From Anaeramoeba flamelloides (lineage: Eukaryota; Metamonada; Anaeramoebidae): a DNA stretch of 64,000 bases. The position numbers were made by a program, and so were the translations under genes. Shown here piece after piece: positions 1 through 12,099 of this stretch; the stretch's first letter is position 1, and each line of letters opens with the position of its first letter. The stretch is taken from contig JANTQA010000075.1 of assembly GCA_027625915.1 (NCBI GenBank), forward strand, positions 62,001-126,000, in the 5' to 3' direction. Under the pieces are notes generated by a model. The model was given only the letters and a program-made list of their open reading frames with translations, did no database searches and was not told the DNA's origin.

Positions 1-54
1 TATTGTTTGGACAGTTAAAACAGTGTAGAAAAGTTTGAAATTTAGTTTATATTT

Positions 55-505
55 TCCCAATTTTGAGTGTCACATTTTATATGAAACTGAATTATTCAAA
101 TCATTTCAAGAAACATAATAAATTAATATTTTAATAAATACTAAACTCTTTTTCAAAAATTGTGACTCACCTGAAATAATAAATTGAAAAAAAAAAAATT
201 ATCCTTTAGTATTCAAGAACAATTAATAACTAAATATGATTTGTAATTCTCTTTTAAGCCATTCTAAATCTATAAAAACCTGAATATTAAAAATTAAAAA
301 AAATAAAACCAAAAACTAAAAAAAAGTGAGTCACAATTTTTGAAATGAGCATTACCCATTTTTTATTAGTGAACTTTCACTGAAAAAAAGTTTAAAAACA
401 AGATTTTTTATGAATAATTAAATCCATTTTCAAAGACATTACATTCTCAATTTTCTTAGTGATTATTTGTCTTTTCGAAGATCTCTTTTTTTTTTTTCCA
501 CATGA

Positions 506-565
<60 letters not shown>

Positions 566-1911
566 AAAAGAAAAAAAAAAGAAAAACAAATAAAAAACAA
601 AAATTTGAAAAAGCAAAACTAAAATTTGCAAAATTAAAAAAAATGATATTGATCCAAAAATTTGAGAATATTTTTTGTAAAGAATACTGAAATAAACCTT
701 CAAAAAAACTTCCATTAACACTATAAAGTGAGTCAAAATTTATGAAAAATAGTTTAGATTGGGATATATTCTAGTATATAATATATTTTCCATACCGACC
801 AAAAAATTGAAATCCAAACAAATGATTAAATTTAATCAATAAATAATTTAAAAAAATCATTTATTTCAAGCTCTTATCTGTAAAAATTTGATAGAATTAC
901 TAATTTCAACTTTACTTGGTTTTATTTAAAATTCCACATTGGAAATACAATTTGTTTGGTTAATTGTTTTTGAGAAACAAAATTAAATTTTTTTCGATTG
1001 AAATTTAGAAAAGTGGATTTAAAAATCCTATTTTCCTAAAATTCATCCAATTCTAGTTTTCTGTTTGTTAAAATAGGATATTTTTTGAATTCTTCTTGAT
1101 AGAAATAATGATTATTGAATTTATTTGATTTGATAGTTTTAATATTTTCGATTAAATTGAAAATTCAAAAATAATTCTGAATTCTGATTGAAATTTTTAC
1201 TATCATAATTCAATTTCATTGAGATAAACCTTTTTATAGTTGTTTATTTTAAAAAAATTTCGAAAATTCACCACCTTTACTAAAATCTCTAAAAAAGTAT
1301 TCTAATTTTGGCTGAGTTTTAAAAGACAAAAAAAAAGTTGGTAATACAAATTTGTACAAAAATATTTTTTAAAATAATAATAAATAATAATGGGGTTAGA
1401 AATTCAAGAACATAAATTGTTTATTTTCATACAAATTAAGAAGACATTGAAATATCATCGAAAAAATAGACTTTGATTGAATTTTATTTATAATTTTGAT
1501 TTCAACAAATTTATTTTGGAAAGATGATCTTTTGTGTTTGGTCTTCTAAAAGGGAAAATATTTGTTTCAAATATACACCTTTTGGGATCTAAATTTTTTG
1601 GGTTTTTTTATGTGATTAATTTCAAGCACTCTCAGTTTAACATATTTCTAGATCCAAAACTTAATTTAATAAAACTCAAAACATTATATTCAAAAAAAAA
1701 TAAAAAAAAATTTAATAATTTTAGATTCTACTTAGGTTTACTTTGGTTTCGCTTCCTTTTCACAAATAGAATAGTTAAATTATATTTTGGTTTCAAATAT
1801 TCAATATTCCATAACACTCAAATTATCTTTTTTAAAGTAAGAATTATGACAATTAAAATTTTTCAAAATGGTAAAATGTATCTACTTACTAAAATTAAAA
1901 TAAAACTTTAA
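55..1911 (-). mobile_element. Reversed, interrupted copy of the TTAA-type element D
   Basis: Several stretches here are the reverse complement of the complete element at 44561-45764. About 62-110 matches its right end (the gtgtcacatttt and gaaactgaatt motifs). 740-830 matches the part with ggatatattc. 1000-1100 matches the part with ctagttttctg. 1528-1700 matches the gaccaaa and agatctagaa part. About 600 bp of other sequence, including a long A tract and an inverted repeat around gtgactcac (150-170 against 325-345), sits between the first two matching blocks. The open frame at 1534-1911 lies inside this repeat and resembles no protein I know, so I do not call it a gene. Confidence 0.6.
513..600. 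repeat. Long poly-A tract
   Basis: About 50 consecutive A followed by A-rich sequence with scattered G. It is preceded by a T run at 487-498, so the two could fold back on each other. It might be the tail of a retroposed sequence or simple homopolymer growth, and the exact length in an assembly is unreliable. Lysine-only frames across it are not genes. Confidence 0.8.
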
Positions 1912-1924
1912 CCTTCAAAGTTAC

Positions 1925-3072
1925 CAAATTTAATGTTTCCAAAACATATTTTTTTGGATTACAATCCCTGAAATTTGAAAAAAGATTATCTTGTGTAGGG
2001 TGTAGTGAGTTGTCGATTTGGTTTTTAGCTGATCGATCTTGTGCTTAGTATGGATTTTAATAGTGGCTCAAAATGGCAATTTTTGACAATTTATTTTAAA
2101 ATTTTTTCCCAAATCGGAAAAGAAGATTGTTAGATTAATAGATTGATACAAGTTCAAGAATAACTTTTGAATTTTGGATTGTAGAATTGAATCTGGATTT
2201 ACAATTTTTTCAATTAACCAAATGAAAAAATAAAATTTTTTAAAAAACTCTCCTATGAAAACCAAACTTTTGTAACAATTTCAATCAACAGCCTAGAAAC
2301 CACATTTTTATATAACTTAAGTTCCAGACTATTAAGCTTACAATCTTCATTTCCGATTTGGGAAAAAATTTTAAAATAAATTGTCAAAAATTGCCATTTT
2401 GAACCACTATTAAAATCCATACTAAGCACAAGATCGATCAGCTAAAAACCAAATTAACTAGTGGTAACAAACGAAACAAGATTATCTTTTTTTCAAATTT
2501 CAGGAATTGTAAACCTTAAATTTGAAAAAAAAGATTCGAATTATCTTTTGTGGAGACATGTTATTATTTTGTTTCAAAATTGATCAATCTTCGGCTTGGT
2601 ATGAATTTGACTAGTGGGTTTTAAAAAAGCAAGTTTATATTTAATTTTGGGAAACCCAAATTGAAGAAATGCAGGAATAATTGGATTGGTTGATATTTTT
2701 AAAAAAAAAATGTTATTTTATCAATTGAAATATTTATTACCCCTTTACTCAATTACTTTTAAAAATAATTATATTCTAAAAAAGTAACAAATAAAACAAA
2801 ATCTAATTAAAAATTTCAAATTAGAACCCAAAAATCACACTTTTTTGGATAATTTACCTTTCAACCTATTGGTATTACACTCTTGGATTTGTGTTTCCCA
2901 AAATTAAAATAAACTTGCTTTTTTAAAACCCACTAGTCAAACATCATACCAAGTTGAAGATCGATCAATTTTAAAACAAAATAACATGTCTACACTCCAA
3001 ACAATCTAATTTTTTTTAAAATTTCAGGGATTGTAATCCAAAAAAATATGTTTTGGAAACATTAAAGTAACA
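1925..3072. repeat. Large nested palindrome (foldback element with two inner hairpins)
   Basis: The outer arms at about 1925-1985 and 3012-3072 are near-perfect inverted copies (gtttccaaaacatat against atatgttttggaaac). Inside lie two further inverted repeats. 2012-2125 pairs with 2345-2455 through the gatcgatcttgtgcttagta motif. 2560-2665 pairs with 2888-2995 through aaacccactagtca. The architecture of outer terminal repeats around two long-arm hairpins suggests a foldback or non-autonomous DNA transposon, possibly two elements inserted side by side in a third. No open frame of note is present. Confidence 0.75.
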
Positions 3073-3379
3073 AAAATTAGAAAATTTCCGAGCAAATTCA
3101 AAAAAACAAATAACTCTATCTTGAAATAGAAAAATTTTGTGAAAAAACGGAGAACTATGAAAAACAATCTTACTTTTAATTCTATTTTCAGAAAATGTAG
3201 TATTGTTTTTTTTTTTTTATTATTTAAGGGAGGAGTTATTGACCCCTCTTATTTGCCCGAATTTCTAAATTTTTATTTAGGAATTTAATTAAAGACTCAA
3301 AAATAAGTTTATTACCCACTAAGGCTAATAAAGAGTTTGAATCCTTTTTTATAATAATATTCGAAATATTATTATTATT

Positions 3380-5104
3380 TCATATATTCGATATATTAAT
3401 TTTTTTTAATTCAGATATCCAGATTTTGCGATTATTTTCATAGGCTGAGCAGTTCCATAGAAAATGGTCTAAATCTTCAATAATATCTAAATTGTTTATT
3501 TTTTTACATAATTCACATAGTTTTGATTTGTTTTTATTCATAACATAAGAGTACCTGTTAAGGTAATTTGTAAAATTTCTGAGTTTTAAAATTGAAGTTG
3601 AGCCCTTCCATTTTAAATATCTTTGCTGCTTATTTATAGTATTATTGATTTGTACTATTTTTAGATATTCTTGAACTTTCCAACTTGGACTATTTTCTAA
3701 GTTTTTAATTCTAAAATTTTCTAGTTCATTTTCCAATTGTTTTAAATTTTTGGAGTACCAATTTATATTTTCTGATTCTTTTTTTCTAAAAGGGAGATAA
3801 TTAATTAATTCATCATAATGGAGAATTTTTAATTTTTGAATTAACTTAAATCTTCTTTTATATATCGTTATCCTTACGGGATCAATTTTTGCTTCCTTTT
3901 TATAAATAAGCCTTGGTGAGTGTGGGTTGATTAATAAAAATTTTGTATTTTTTTTATTAATCCAAGTATCAATATCTTTAAAATCTGTTTTTGTTAAATC
4001 AAATATTTCTAAACCATATAATAATTGGCTATGTAATCCAGCTTTAAAAAATTGAATTTTTAATCCATTAGAAAAATTTTTTTTGTTGTAAGATATTGAT
4101 TAACTTTTTAAAATTGGCCTTAACTTTATCAAGGTTGAATTTTAAATGAGTTTTTTTATCTAGCCAAATACCAAGATATAAAATTTCTTTTTGGAATTAA
4201 AGTTTTTTTCGTTTATCATCATTAGGATTCATTCCAAAATCTTTTATTATTTTAAAGATTTTTTGTAATTGAAAATTTATTTCTATTAATGATCCTTTCA
4301 TCAGTAAAATCAGATCATCTGCAAACATTTGAATATGTAACGCTAGTGATTTAATTTTTTCTAAGAGAAAATGAGTAATAAACCTAAATAATAAAGGAGA
4401 TAATAGATCTCCTTGATAAACACTAATTCCTTCTTTTGAGTAATAAGCAAGTAGATATTCTACAATAATTTCATTTTTTATAAATTTTTTAATTGAATAA
4501 TAAATAAGTGAATGATGAATAGAGTCAAAACATTTTTTGTATATCTATTTTAACAATATAAATATTTTCTTTTTTAAATTTATTTTTTATTTTTTGATAT
4601 TCATTCAATAAGTTTAAAACTGCAATTCTAGTATCTAATTTTTTTTTAAATCCAAATTGGTTTTTTGAAACTAACTCCCAAGAATCTTGAATTCCGGCAT
4701 ATAACAATTTAAGAAAAAATCTTGGGAGAGTTTGATTAATTGAAATTGGTCTATAATTAAGTGGAATACCTTCATCGCCAGATTTATGAATGAATAATAA
4801 ATTTCCTTTTTTTAATAAATTTAATATTTTTTTGAGAAATATCATTAATCCAATTAAAAAATATTTTTTGGATTGTTTTTTATAAAGTTTTCATAATTTA
4901 TATAAAATTCCCTACTTTGATTTTTTATTGTTTTATATTGTTTAATTTTATCAAATTCTTTGACAGATTTATTTTTTTGATATTTGATAATTTCTTTGAT
5001 TTTAGTAATTGAGAATATTTCTTCTATTTTAATATTTAATAAATTATTTTTATCTAATGTGAAATTTTTAATAAAATTAAGAATATATTTTTTTGGTTTT
5101 TTAC
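3380..5104 (-). pseudogene. LINE reverse transcriptase, broken
   Basis: Reverse transcriptase motifs appear in order on the minus strand over several frames. An N-terminal part lies at 5104-4854. Block NYRPIS with QFGFKKK and IDIQKMF lies at 4845-4525. The catalytic FADDLIL lies near 4305-4325. The C-terminal part at 3736-3380 carries a CELC...HFLWNC zinc-binding pattern typical of LINE C-termini. The YADD-type box has Phe for Tyr, which is common in this group. Motifs fall in different frames, so the copy is not functional as read. The start at 5132 in the first frame is MITE sequence and does not belong to the protein. Confidence 0.82.
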
Positions 5105-5106
5105 TA

Positions 5107-5305
5107 CAGTCAGTTTCACTTTTAAGGCACAAACTTTTAACGAAATTTAAGGCACAATAAAAATCTCAAATTAAGGCACAAAAATCAAATTCTAGTAAAA
5201 ATAAATTGTAAAAAAAAAAAATTCAAAATTTTGTGCCTTAATTTGAGATTTTTATTGTGCCTTAAATTTCGTTGAAAGTTTGTGTCTTAAAAGTGAAACT
5301 GACTG
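5107..5305. mobile_element. MITE family A copy 1 (in LINE)
   Basis: A 199-bp element with near-perfect terminal inverted repeats (CAGTCAGTTTCACTTTTAAG), flanked by TA on both sides (5105-5106, 5306-5307). Nearly the whole element is an inverted repeat around a short A-rich centre. TA duplication and size fit a Tc1/mariner-derived MITE. It interrupts the LINE and is therefore younger than it. Confidence 0.93.
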
Positions 5306-5352
5306 TAATAGATTTAAAAAACCCGAAATATGAAGTTTCCATATTTTCATTA

Positions 5353-5551
5353 TAGTCAGTTTCACTTTTAAGGCACAAACATTTCAACGAAATTTAAGGC
5401 ACAATAAAAATCTCAAATTAAAGCACAAAATTCAAATTCTAGTAAAATAAATTGTAAAATAAAAAATTCCAAATTTTTGTGCCTTAATTTGAGATTTTTT
5501 TGTGCCTTAAATTTCGTTGAAAGTTTGTGCCTTAAAAGTGAAACTGACTGT
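5353..5551. mobile_element. MITE family A copy 2 (in LINE)
   Basis: Second family A copy, 47 bp from the first, same orientation, with TA on both sides. The first base of the left end is T instead of C. Otherwise it is very close to copy 1, so both are fairly recent. Confidence 0.92.
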
Positions 5552-5688
5552 ATTAAGAATCATTTTACTCGAAGTTTCTCTTAATCTATTTAGCTTTTTC
5601 CAAAAGTTTTGATTTTCTTCAAATTCAATATTAATCTGGTTTATTAATTTAAAATATTGTTTACTATTCCTATCTTTAATTTCTTTAA

Positions 5689-6538
5689 TTAATTCATTAT
5701 TTTCAAATACAATTTATTAATTAAATTATATAATTTTAAATCTTTTTTTGGTATATTTAAGATAATTCTCTCTTTTACTTTAAATTGTTTTTTAAAGATT
5801 TTAAAATTCTTTCCATTTAATTGATAATTTTTATTTTTATAAAAATTTATAAAGTCAACATGAAACTTTGCAATATCTTTAATTTTGTAGACATTTTTAA
5901 TTTCCCAGTTTTTATTAATATTAAATTTATTTAATATTGCATTATGATCACTAATTTTATTTTTTTGGTTTTTTGATTTGATAAATTTTAAGTTATTAAA
6001 GTTAGTTATAAAATAATCAATGTTATTATTTTTTCTACTTGGCTTAGTATTTAAAATAATTTTAAAGTTGAATTTTGAAAAATAATTTATTTGATTTTCA
6101 TTCAAATTAAAATCTCCCCCGATAATTGTATTATGGTTTTGATATTTTTGAAATAAACCAAGGATTTTTTCATTTATTTCTTTATTCCTGTCATGTCTCT
6201 TATATAAGTTAATGATGATAAAATCAGTGAATTGAATTCCCATAATATCAAGATCTGGAAATAATATTTCTCTTGTAAAATCTTTAAAAATAATTTTTAT
6301 TATAATTAATAAACCACCTTTTCTATTTTTCTTACCATAAGATTTTTTATTAATTGAAAAATAATTCAAAAATCGTGGATTTTTTGTAACTTTTGATTCT
6401 TGTATAAGACATATATCAATATTTAATTTTAATAAAAAAGATTCTAAAATAGAAATTTTATTCTTTTCATTTAACCCTCTGACATTAAATGATAAAATTA
6501 TTATATTAATAAATTTATTGTTATATTCTCTTTTTTCC
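5689..6538 (-). CDS. LINE endonuclease domain (exonuclease-endonuclease-phosphatase fold)
   Basis: The frame is open from about 6538 without needing an ATG. It shows the family motifs in order: SFNVRGLN near the start, IDICLIQES (catalytic Glu) about 30 residues later, IGGDFN in the middle, and SDHN towards the end. In LINEs this endonuclease nicks the genomic target to prime reverse transcription. The only ATG-like start in the frame (near 6369) lies after the first two motifs, so it cannot be the true start. The ORF is Lys/Asn/Ile-rich like the rest of the window. It is followed downstream (towards lower coordinates) by two MITEs and the reverse transcriptase, in LINE order. Confidence 0.85.
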
Positions 6539-6642
6539 TTTTAATAATAATGATTTTTGATTGTTTTGGAAATGGAAAATGTATAAATTTCTGGGTAATA
6601 AATGAGTTTTTTTTTAATAATTGTTTTATAAAATAATTTATA

Positions 6643-7754
6643 TTATCTTTTTAAATCCCATATTTCTATACCATTATCCCCTTTTCTTTGATATCTTATC
6701 ACTGGTCTATTCATTAAAAAATTAAAAAATTCTAAAGTTGAAATGTTTTTTTGAATAAAAATTAATTTATTATCTTTTGGGACATTTTGTAATTTTTTAA
6801 TAATTTTACATTTGTCCATATTTGAAAAATGAATTACATTTTTGTTATTATATGAATTTTTATTAAATTCAAATTTGAAATTAAAATTTAATTCTTTGAA
6901 ATTTCCAAATTTCATTTTTGTATTTATTAATTTTATTACAAGGATATATAACTTAGAAAATTGAAGATTTGTATTATAATTATTATAATCCCCATATAGC
7001 GAAATAAATGAATAATTGAAAGATTTTTTTATCCAATATTTTATTTGAATCAATTTTAAATTAGATAATTCCCATTTTTCAAATTCATTTAAAATAATAT
7101 TTTTTATTAAAAAATAATTTAAATAAATAAAATTTTCATAATTTGTGTATTTTTTATGTAATAAAAAAATAATTTCTTTAAATATATTTTTTTTGATTTA
7201 TTTCTTTTTTGAAAAAATTGGTATTTGAATGTAAAATTTGTATATAAAAATATAAAATTTTATTTTTTAATAATTTGAATTCAATGTGATGAAATTTTAA
7301 ATTTATTATTAATGGGTAATCAAATGGTTTTTTTGGTTTTTTATAACCCCATTTAAAATTTTTTAAGTTGTTTTGAGTTTTGAATTTATCGATAAAAATA
7401 ATAATTTTTATTAATATTTTAAAAATTTCCTTTTTTTTAATTGTTAAGTTTGTTTCATAAATTCAATCATCAAGTTGATTGATATGACAATTACAATAAC
7501 CTTCTAAATTTGTTGTTCTTTTTTTACACCTTTTTTTTAGTTTTTTTGGAAATTGATTTACATAAAATAGTTTTCTTTTTTTTTCTGATTAGGTCAATAT
7601 TTCGGCTAGTTTTTTTTGAATTGTTATTTTCCTTTAGGATATTTATTTCATTAATTGATTTTTTTTGAGAGAAAAAATAATCTATGTTTTTTTGAATTAG
7701 ATTATTCTCATTATTTTCATTTATCAAAATAAATTCTTTACAATTATTGTTCAT
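6643..7754 (-). pseudogene. Possible LINE ORF1 region
   Basis: Two Asn/Lys/Ile-rich frames (7754-7524 and 7053-6643) lie upstream of the endonuclease, where ORF1 of a LINE would be. The second ends with a fairly complex stretch (PVIRYQRKGDNGIEIWDLKR) that looks like real protein, perhaps the end of a nucleic-acid-binding domain. No zinc knuckle is visible. Assignment rests on position alone. Confidence 0.45.
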
Positions 7755-8449
7755 ATCAAAATTTTGATTTATAATATTATTTTTATGTTCAATTAATTGA
7801 TTGAAGAAAATATCATTATTTTTTTGGTAAAAAATTTATTTCTTTTGATTTTATTTTTTTTTGACAAATAAAACTGTTTGGAAATCACAAAGACAAATTT
7901 TTGTTTAAGAGAAGATTCAAAATGATTTTCTAATTTGGTTAAATTTTCTATTTAGATCAAAACCAATTATTTGAGATTTCGAAGAATCCAATTTAGTGGA
8001 TCTTTTGTAAGATTGAAGTATCAAATGATTTTTGAATTGTTTAGCGGTTATGGGCAATATATCAACAAACAGATAGATACAGTCTTTTTATTATGCTAAT
8101 TCCACTCGTATTCACACTTGTAATATCCAAAATCAAAATTTGAACCAAATTTGATTTGTTATTATTGAATTTCTCAAACATGGAGGTAGATTCAATTTTT
8201 GGATAAAAAATAACAATTTTCCACACCTAATACAAGAGAATCTTTTTTCCATTTTCAGAGGATTGTAAAAACCTTAAAATCGGATTTTTAGATTATAAAT
8301 GGGTAAAAAAGATTATTTTGGATCTCGAATAAAGTCTTGTTATTTTAGTTCCTTTGGTTCCTTTGGATTCTTTGATTCTAAGTTGATCTACCAACAACTT
8401 GATTTGGATTTTTTAGATTGTAAAAATAATGGATTTTTTTTCATTTTTT

Positions 8450-8935
8450 TTCTTCTGGTTACAACACAACCTCAAATTCACCATCCAATTATATACCAAG
8501 ATGTTTGTTTCTAAATTCAGAAGTTGAAATGAAAGAAAATTAGATTTTAGAGCTATTAAAGAATAAAAAAAGAAACTAAAGTTTGAACGTTGAGAGTTGT
8601 ATTTGCAGGGAGTAAAAACCAGGTTCCAAGAACATACAGTCAGTTCCACCATTAAGACACAAAATTTCAACGAACTTTCAGGAACAAAAACAATTCCAAA
8701 TTAAAGCACAAAAACCAAATTCTGAGTAAAATAAATTGTGAAAATTAAAATTTCAAAAAATGTGCCTTAATTTGAGATTTTTATGTGGCTAAAATTTTGT
8801 TGAAATTTTGTGCCTTAAAAGTGGAACTGACTGTCTCAACCATGTTTCAAAATAAAAGCTAGGCTTTTTTCTTCCTTCTTGTTCCAATACAAACTCAAAA
8901 TCACCATCCAAATATATACCAAGCTCAAATCAATT
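8450..8935. repeat. Direct repeat of about 50 bp flanking a MITE
   Basis: The stretch at about 8460-8505 (caattatataccaag and preceding accatcca) recurs at about 8880-8925 with few changes, on either side of the family A MITE at 8637. It is probably an older duplication or part of a decayed repeat. The short open frames across both copies (8299-8514, 8879-9094) are not convincing genes. Confidence 0.5.
8637..8833. mobile_element. MITE family A copy 3
   Basis: Terminal repeats CAGTCAGTTCCACC... and ...GTGGAACTGACTG. TA is present on the left only (the right flank reads TC). It is more diverged internally than the LINE copies, suggesting greater age. Confidence 0.88.
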
Positions 8936-9239
8936 TTGAATATAAACTCCTTTAGATTTTATGAATATTTTAAATTAGGAATTGTTTTGAAAATTTTGCT
9001 TAAAGTTTTCCAAAATTTCTTTGGGAGTTTTCTAAAATTTAATGGTCTTATTACTTCATTTTTTGATTTTTACATTTTTAGAATAGAAATTTAAGAAACC
9101 AACACAATCGCAACTTATTTTTTATTATCGATTTCTTTGATCTTCTAATGTCTAAGTCTTCTAGAAAAAAAAAAAAAAACTGCTTTTATTTTGAAATTTT
9201 AAATGGAAAAAATTATTTTTTATATTTTTCGAGATTAGC

Positions 9240-9500
9240 ATCATCATATATTCCACTATAATTAATGTGTGGTGTTATTTCAGGTTCAATAACATTAGTG
9301 TTCATTAGTCAAATGGGAACTGTGATTTCTGTGAAAGATATATTATTAAATATTATTCAACAACAAATGATTAGATTTTTTATAAATTATTCAGAATTAA
9401 AAGTTTTCATTTTGAAAATTGTTTTTTTGTTAATCCTTTTCCTATTCCAAATTTTAAAAAATAAGAAACTCAAAAATTGTGCTCCATTATTTAAAAATTA
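9240..9500 (+). pseudogene. Tc1/mariner-like transposase fragment (middle DDE region)
   Basis: The frame at 9265-9501 begins CGVISGSITLVFISQMGTV followed by a helix with DILLNIIQQQ. This resembles the segment of Tc1 transposases around the second catalytic Asp (VWG-I-G---LVFI--NGT---YI--IL). Only this part is recognisable. The rest of the frame is hydrophobic and unconvincing. It is a plain DNA transposon relic on the plus strand, with no terminal repeats identified around it. Confidence 0.5.
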
Positions 9501-9566
9501 ATAATTATAACCTCTAAAAGTAACAATCATTTGAATTTTTTAATTACAAGATTTGCTCAAGTATTA

Positions 9567-9766
9567 CAGTCAGTTTCACTTTTAAGGCACAAACTTTCAA
9601 AGAAATTTAAGGCACAAAAAAATTCTCAAATTAAGGAACAAAATTTGTAATTTTTTATTTTAAAACAATTTATTTTACTAGAATCTGAATTTTGTGCCTT
9701 AATTTGAGTTTTTTATTGTGCCTTAAATTTCGTTAAAAGTTTGTGCCCTAAAAGTGGAACTGACTA
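9567..9766. mobile_element. MITE family A copy 4
   Basis: About 200 bp between TA dinucleotides, left end CAGTCAGTTTCACTTTTAAG, right end slightly altered (GTGGAACTGACTA). Confidence 0.9.
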
Positions 9767-9769
9767 TAA

Positions 9770-10850
9770 TAAAAAATAAAAAAAAACTAATAGATATTAT
9801 TTTTTATTCTTTTTTAAGAAACTAGTTTTATTGTGAGTATCTTTCGAAATTGAGATAATAATTTGTCAAAAATAATCTCAAAGTTAATTTTTTTAAAAAA
9901 ATCGATTTTTTTAGCAATTTCTCAACTGTAAATACTACACTACAACGAAAATTTAAACACCAAAAATTAAAGTTAGCCAAAACTACACATTGGATTTCAG
10001 TTATACATCTTAAATAAATTATTTTTTTCAAAATTTATGATAATTTTATACCTTACTGAAAAGATATCGATTAAATTAATTTAGATATGAATACCAGCTT
10101 TTTCAAAATTACCGACTTTTGAAAAAAACATATATTTTTGGGGTATTTTTTTTTTTTTTTGGAATTAGTTACAATGATTGAACTTTATATTGAGCATTAA
10201 GTAAGAAAAAATAATTAATGTTCAAACAATTCACAGAAAAAAACAGGGAATATATATGAAAACTCAAACATGAAAAAAAAAATCAAATGATAAAAAATAT
10301 CCTAATACAGAAAAAAAAATCATTTTTTTAATTTAATTTTGCGATATCTTTGGATTAAAATATTTAATTTTAAAATTGAAAAATATGATTCTTTTTCGAC
10401 TATTAAAAAAATAAATTAAAATTATCTCTCCACTAAGTCAAATAAAAATTTCAAAAATTTTACAATTTAAAAATGAAAAAAATATTACTGAAAACTTTCA
10501 TTTTTTTTTTCAATTCCCATTAATATCTAATAAAGTCGTAAACCTCATTGAAAATTGTTATGTATAATAATTTTTATTATGTGAGTATATTTCAAAAATA
10601 CAAAATTTAGCAATTTTTTTTTTGAAAATATTTTCATTTTAATGAAGTGCAAAATAAATCTAATTTTAAGAAAGATATTTTTTTCAACTTTGAAGTTCAA
10701 GATTGATGATACAACCTTCAAAATTTGTCTCGAAATGTAGATTTGTTTCTCGAAATGCAAATTTTTCACTACAATGATAAGGAACAACTTTAACTGGTTA
10801 GATTAACTGGTTATACTATTTGACTCTTTTCAAATTTTTAGATACATTTG
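9770..10850. other. Gene-less AT-rich spacer
   Basis: I see only A/T homopolymers and short frames rich in Phe, Lys, Ile and Asn. No motif, terminal repeat or coding bias is evident. Confidence 0.5.
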
Positions 10851-10888
10851 AATCACAGAAATCACAGAAATCACAGCAATCACAGAAA
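10851..10888. repeat. Minisatellite, 9-bp unit (atcacagaa)
   Basis: About four units of atcacagaa, with one c for a change. The same unit occurs at 34214-34267 and, on the opposite strand, at 35511-35535, close to Tc1-like sequence in two of the three cases. Confidence 0.85.
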
Positions 10889-11099
10889 CACCTAAATTCA
10901 ATTTTTGAAAAAAAAATCTTATTAAAGAAATTTTAGAAGAAACACTAAATTAGAACAATTAACTAATTGAAATGCTAACAATTATTTCGTGTTTAAAAAT
11001 ACTCACAAAACAAAAAATAAATAATTGTAAATCAAAATAAAACAATACTGTTCAAAAATTTTGGTGATTTTTGGTTTTTTGGAAGAGGTAGAACAAAAA

Positions 11100-12091
11100 A
11101 AAAATATTGGTAAATTTTGTTTGCTTTCTTCTTTTATTCTTTGGTTCAACTAAACTATTTGGTTTATTACATATGGGTTTATTTATAGATTCAAAATTCA
11201 ATATTTACGATTTTTATATTGCTACATTTATTAATTCTCAATTTCTCAAGAAATTTTCTGATATACTCTTTTTAAAATTTAGATCCAAACATTCTCAATT
11301 GGGTTAAAATCTGTTGAATAAGATGACTAATACATAGGTGGTGGATTATGATCTCTAAAATAATTTCTTGATGATTTTGAAACATAACAAAATGTGTTGT
11401 CTTGTCAAAAAAAATTAAAATTATGAGTATTGTTTAATCTAAAAATATAATATTTTGAATTATTTGTTGATATTTTTGGTTATTTAACAAACCTTGTAGA
11501 GATATTAAATAGCTTTTATAATTAAAACCTATTCACGTCCAAAATATAAAAAATAAATAATATTTTATTTCAGATAATATACATATTGGAAATTATATAT
11601 TCGAAAAACTAGTTTAAAAATATTTCAGTTTTATAATTTATATTTTATTTTTTTGATTCAGAGCCTCGGCTTAAAATATTAATTATTTTCCATTCTTTCT
11701 TTTTCTTCATGTGATATTTTTTTCAAAAGTTCTTTTGTTGTTTAAAATGTATTTTTGTTTGTAAAGGTAATCTTTTTGGAGTTAATTAAAAAAACAGGAT
11801 TGGTTCAGAATTCTTCTATAATGAGAAGCTGTGTGATTTATTTGGACTGCTATTGGAGATCTTGAAATGAAGGGATTTTACTTTACAAATTTCAATATTA
11901 TCTTTTTGTGGATATTCACTGATCGTTTGGTTTTTACCTTTTCGTTTTTTTTATTTACTTATTGTTATTTCATAATGATATCTTTAAAGTACTATGTTGA
12001 TTGTACTTCTACTATATGGCACTTCTTGAATAATATCTTTTTGTTTTAAATCCTCTTGGATCAAATTCAATAATTTTATATTTTTTTCCAT
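11100..12091 (-). pseudogene. Tc1-like transposase relic
   Basis: Read on the minus strand from an ATG at 12091, the N-terminus (MEKN.. then LLNLIQEDLKQKDIIQE.PYSRSTIN) is a Tc1-type helix-turn-helix, followed by a basic KKRKGKNQTISE stretch matching the usual GRP--LS linker. At 11330-11275 the same strand encodes STDFNPIENVWI, then ILKRVYQKIS. This is the conserved end of the Tc1 DDE domain (S-DLNPIENVW--LK), including the last catalytic acid. Several stops interrupt the frame, so it is dead. The 5' flank (about 12100-12440) is shared, inverted, with 31440-31780, marking another copy of the same element. Confidence 0.8.
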
Positions 12092-12099
12092 TTTTTCCC

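Larger units (their letters stand above)
3207..7760 (-). mobile_element. Non-LTR retrotransposon (LINE), decayed
   Basis: Read on the minus strand, the element carries a weak ORF1-like region (7754-6643), an apurinic-type endonuclease (6538-5689), a reverse transcriptase (about 5680-4080) and a C-terminal Cys/His motif (about 3520-3455). It ends in a poly-A tail, seen as poly-T at 3207-3222. This is the order of L1-like LINEs. Two TA-type MITEs (5107-5305, 5353-5551) interrupt it between endonuclease and reverse transcriptase. Several frame changes are evident, so this copy is inactive. I could not define the 5' end or a target-site duplication. A second, shorter copy of the 3' end lies near 17.5-18.2 kb. 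Confidence 0.88.

Noticed and set aside
502-736. ORFs across the poly-A tract (poly-Lys and poly-Phe)
   Set aside because: Homopolymer artefacts.
1534-1911. 125-residue ORF
   Set aside because: Lies inside a reversed copy of transposon D, with no motif and no homologous frame kept in the other copy.
3090-3195. Target-site duplication of the LINE
   Set aside because: The sequence before the poly-T tail was not found again near the expected 5' end. A similar stretch at 39640-39735 is another repeat, not the duplication.
9828-10787. Minus-strand ORFs of 67 and 80 residues
   Set aside because: Low-complexity Phe/Lys/Ile/Leu frames with no motif, typical of chance frames in this composition.
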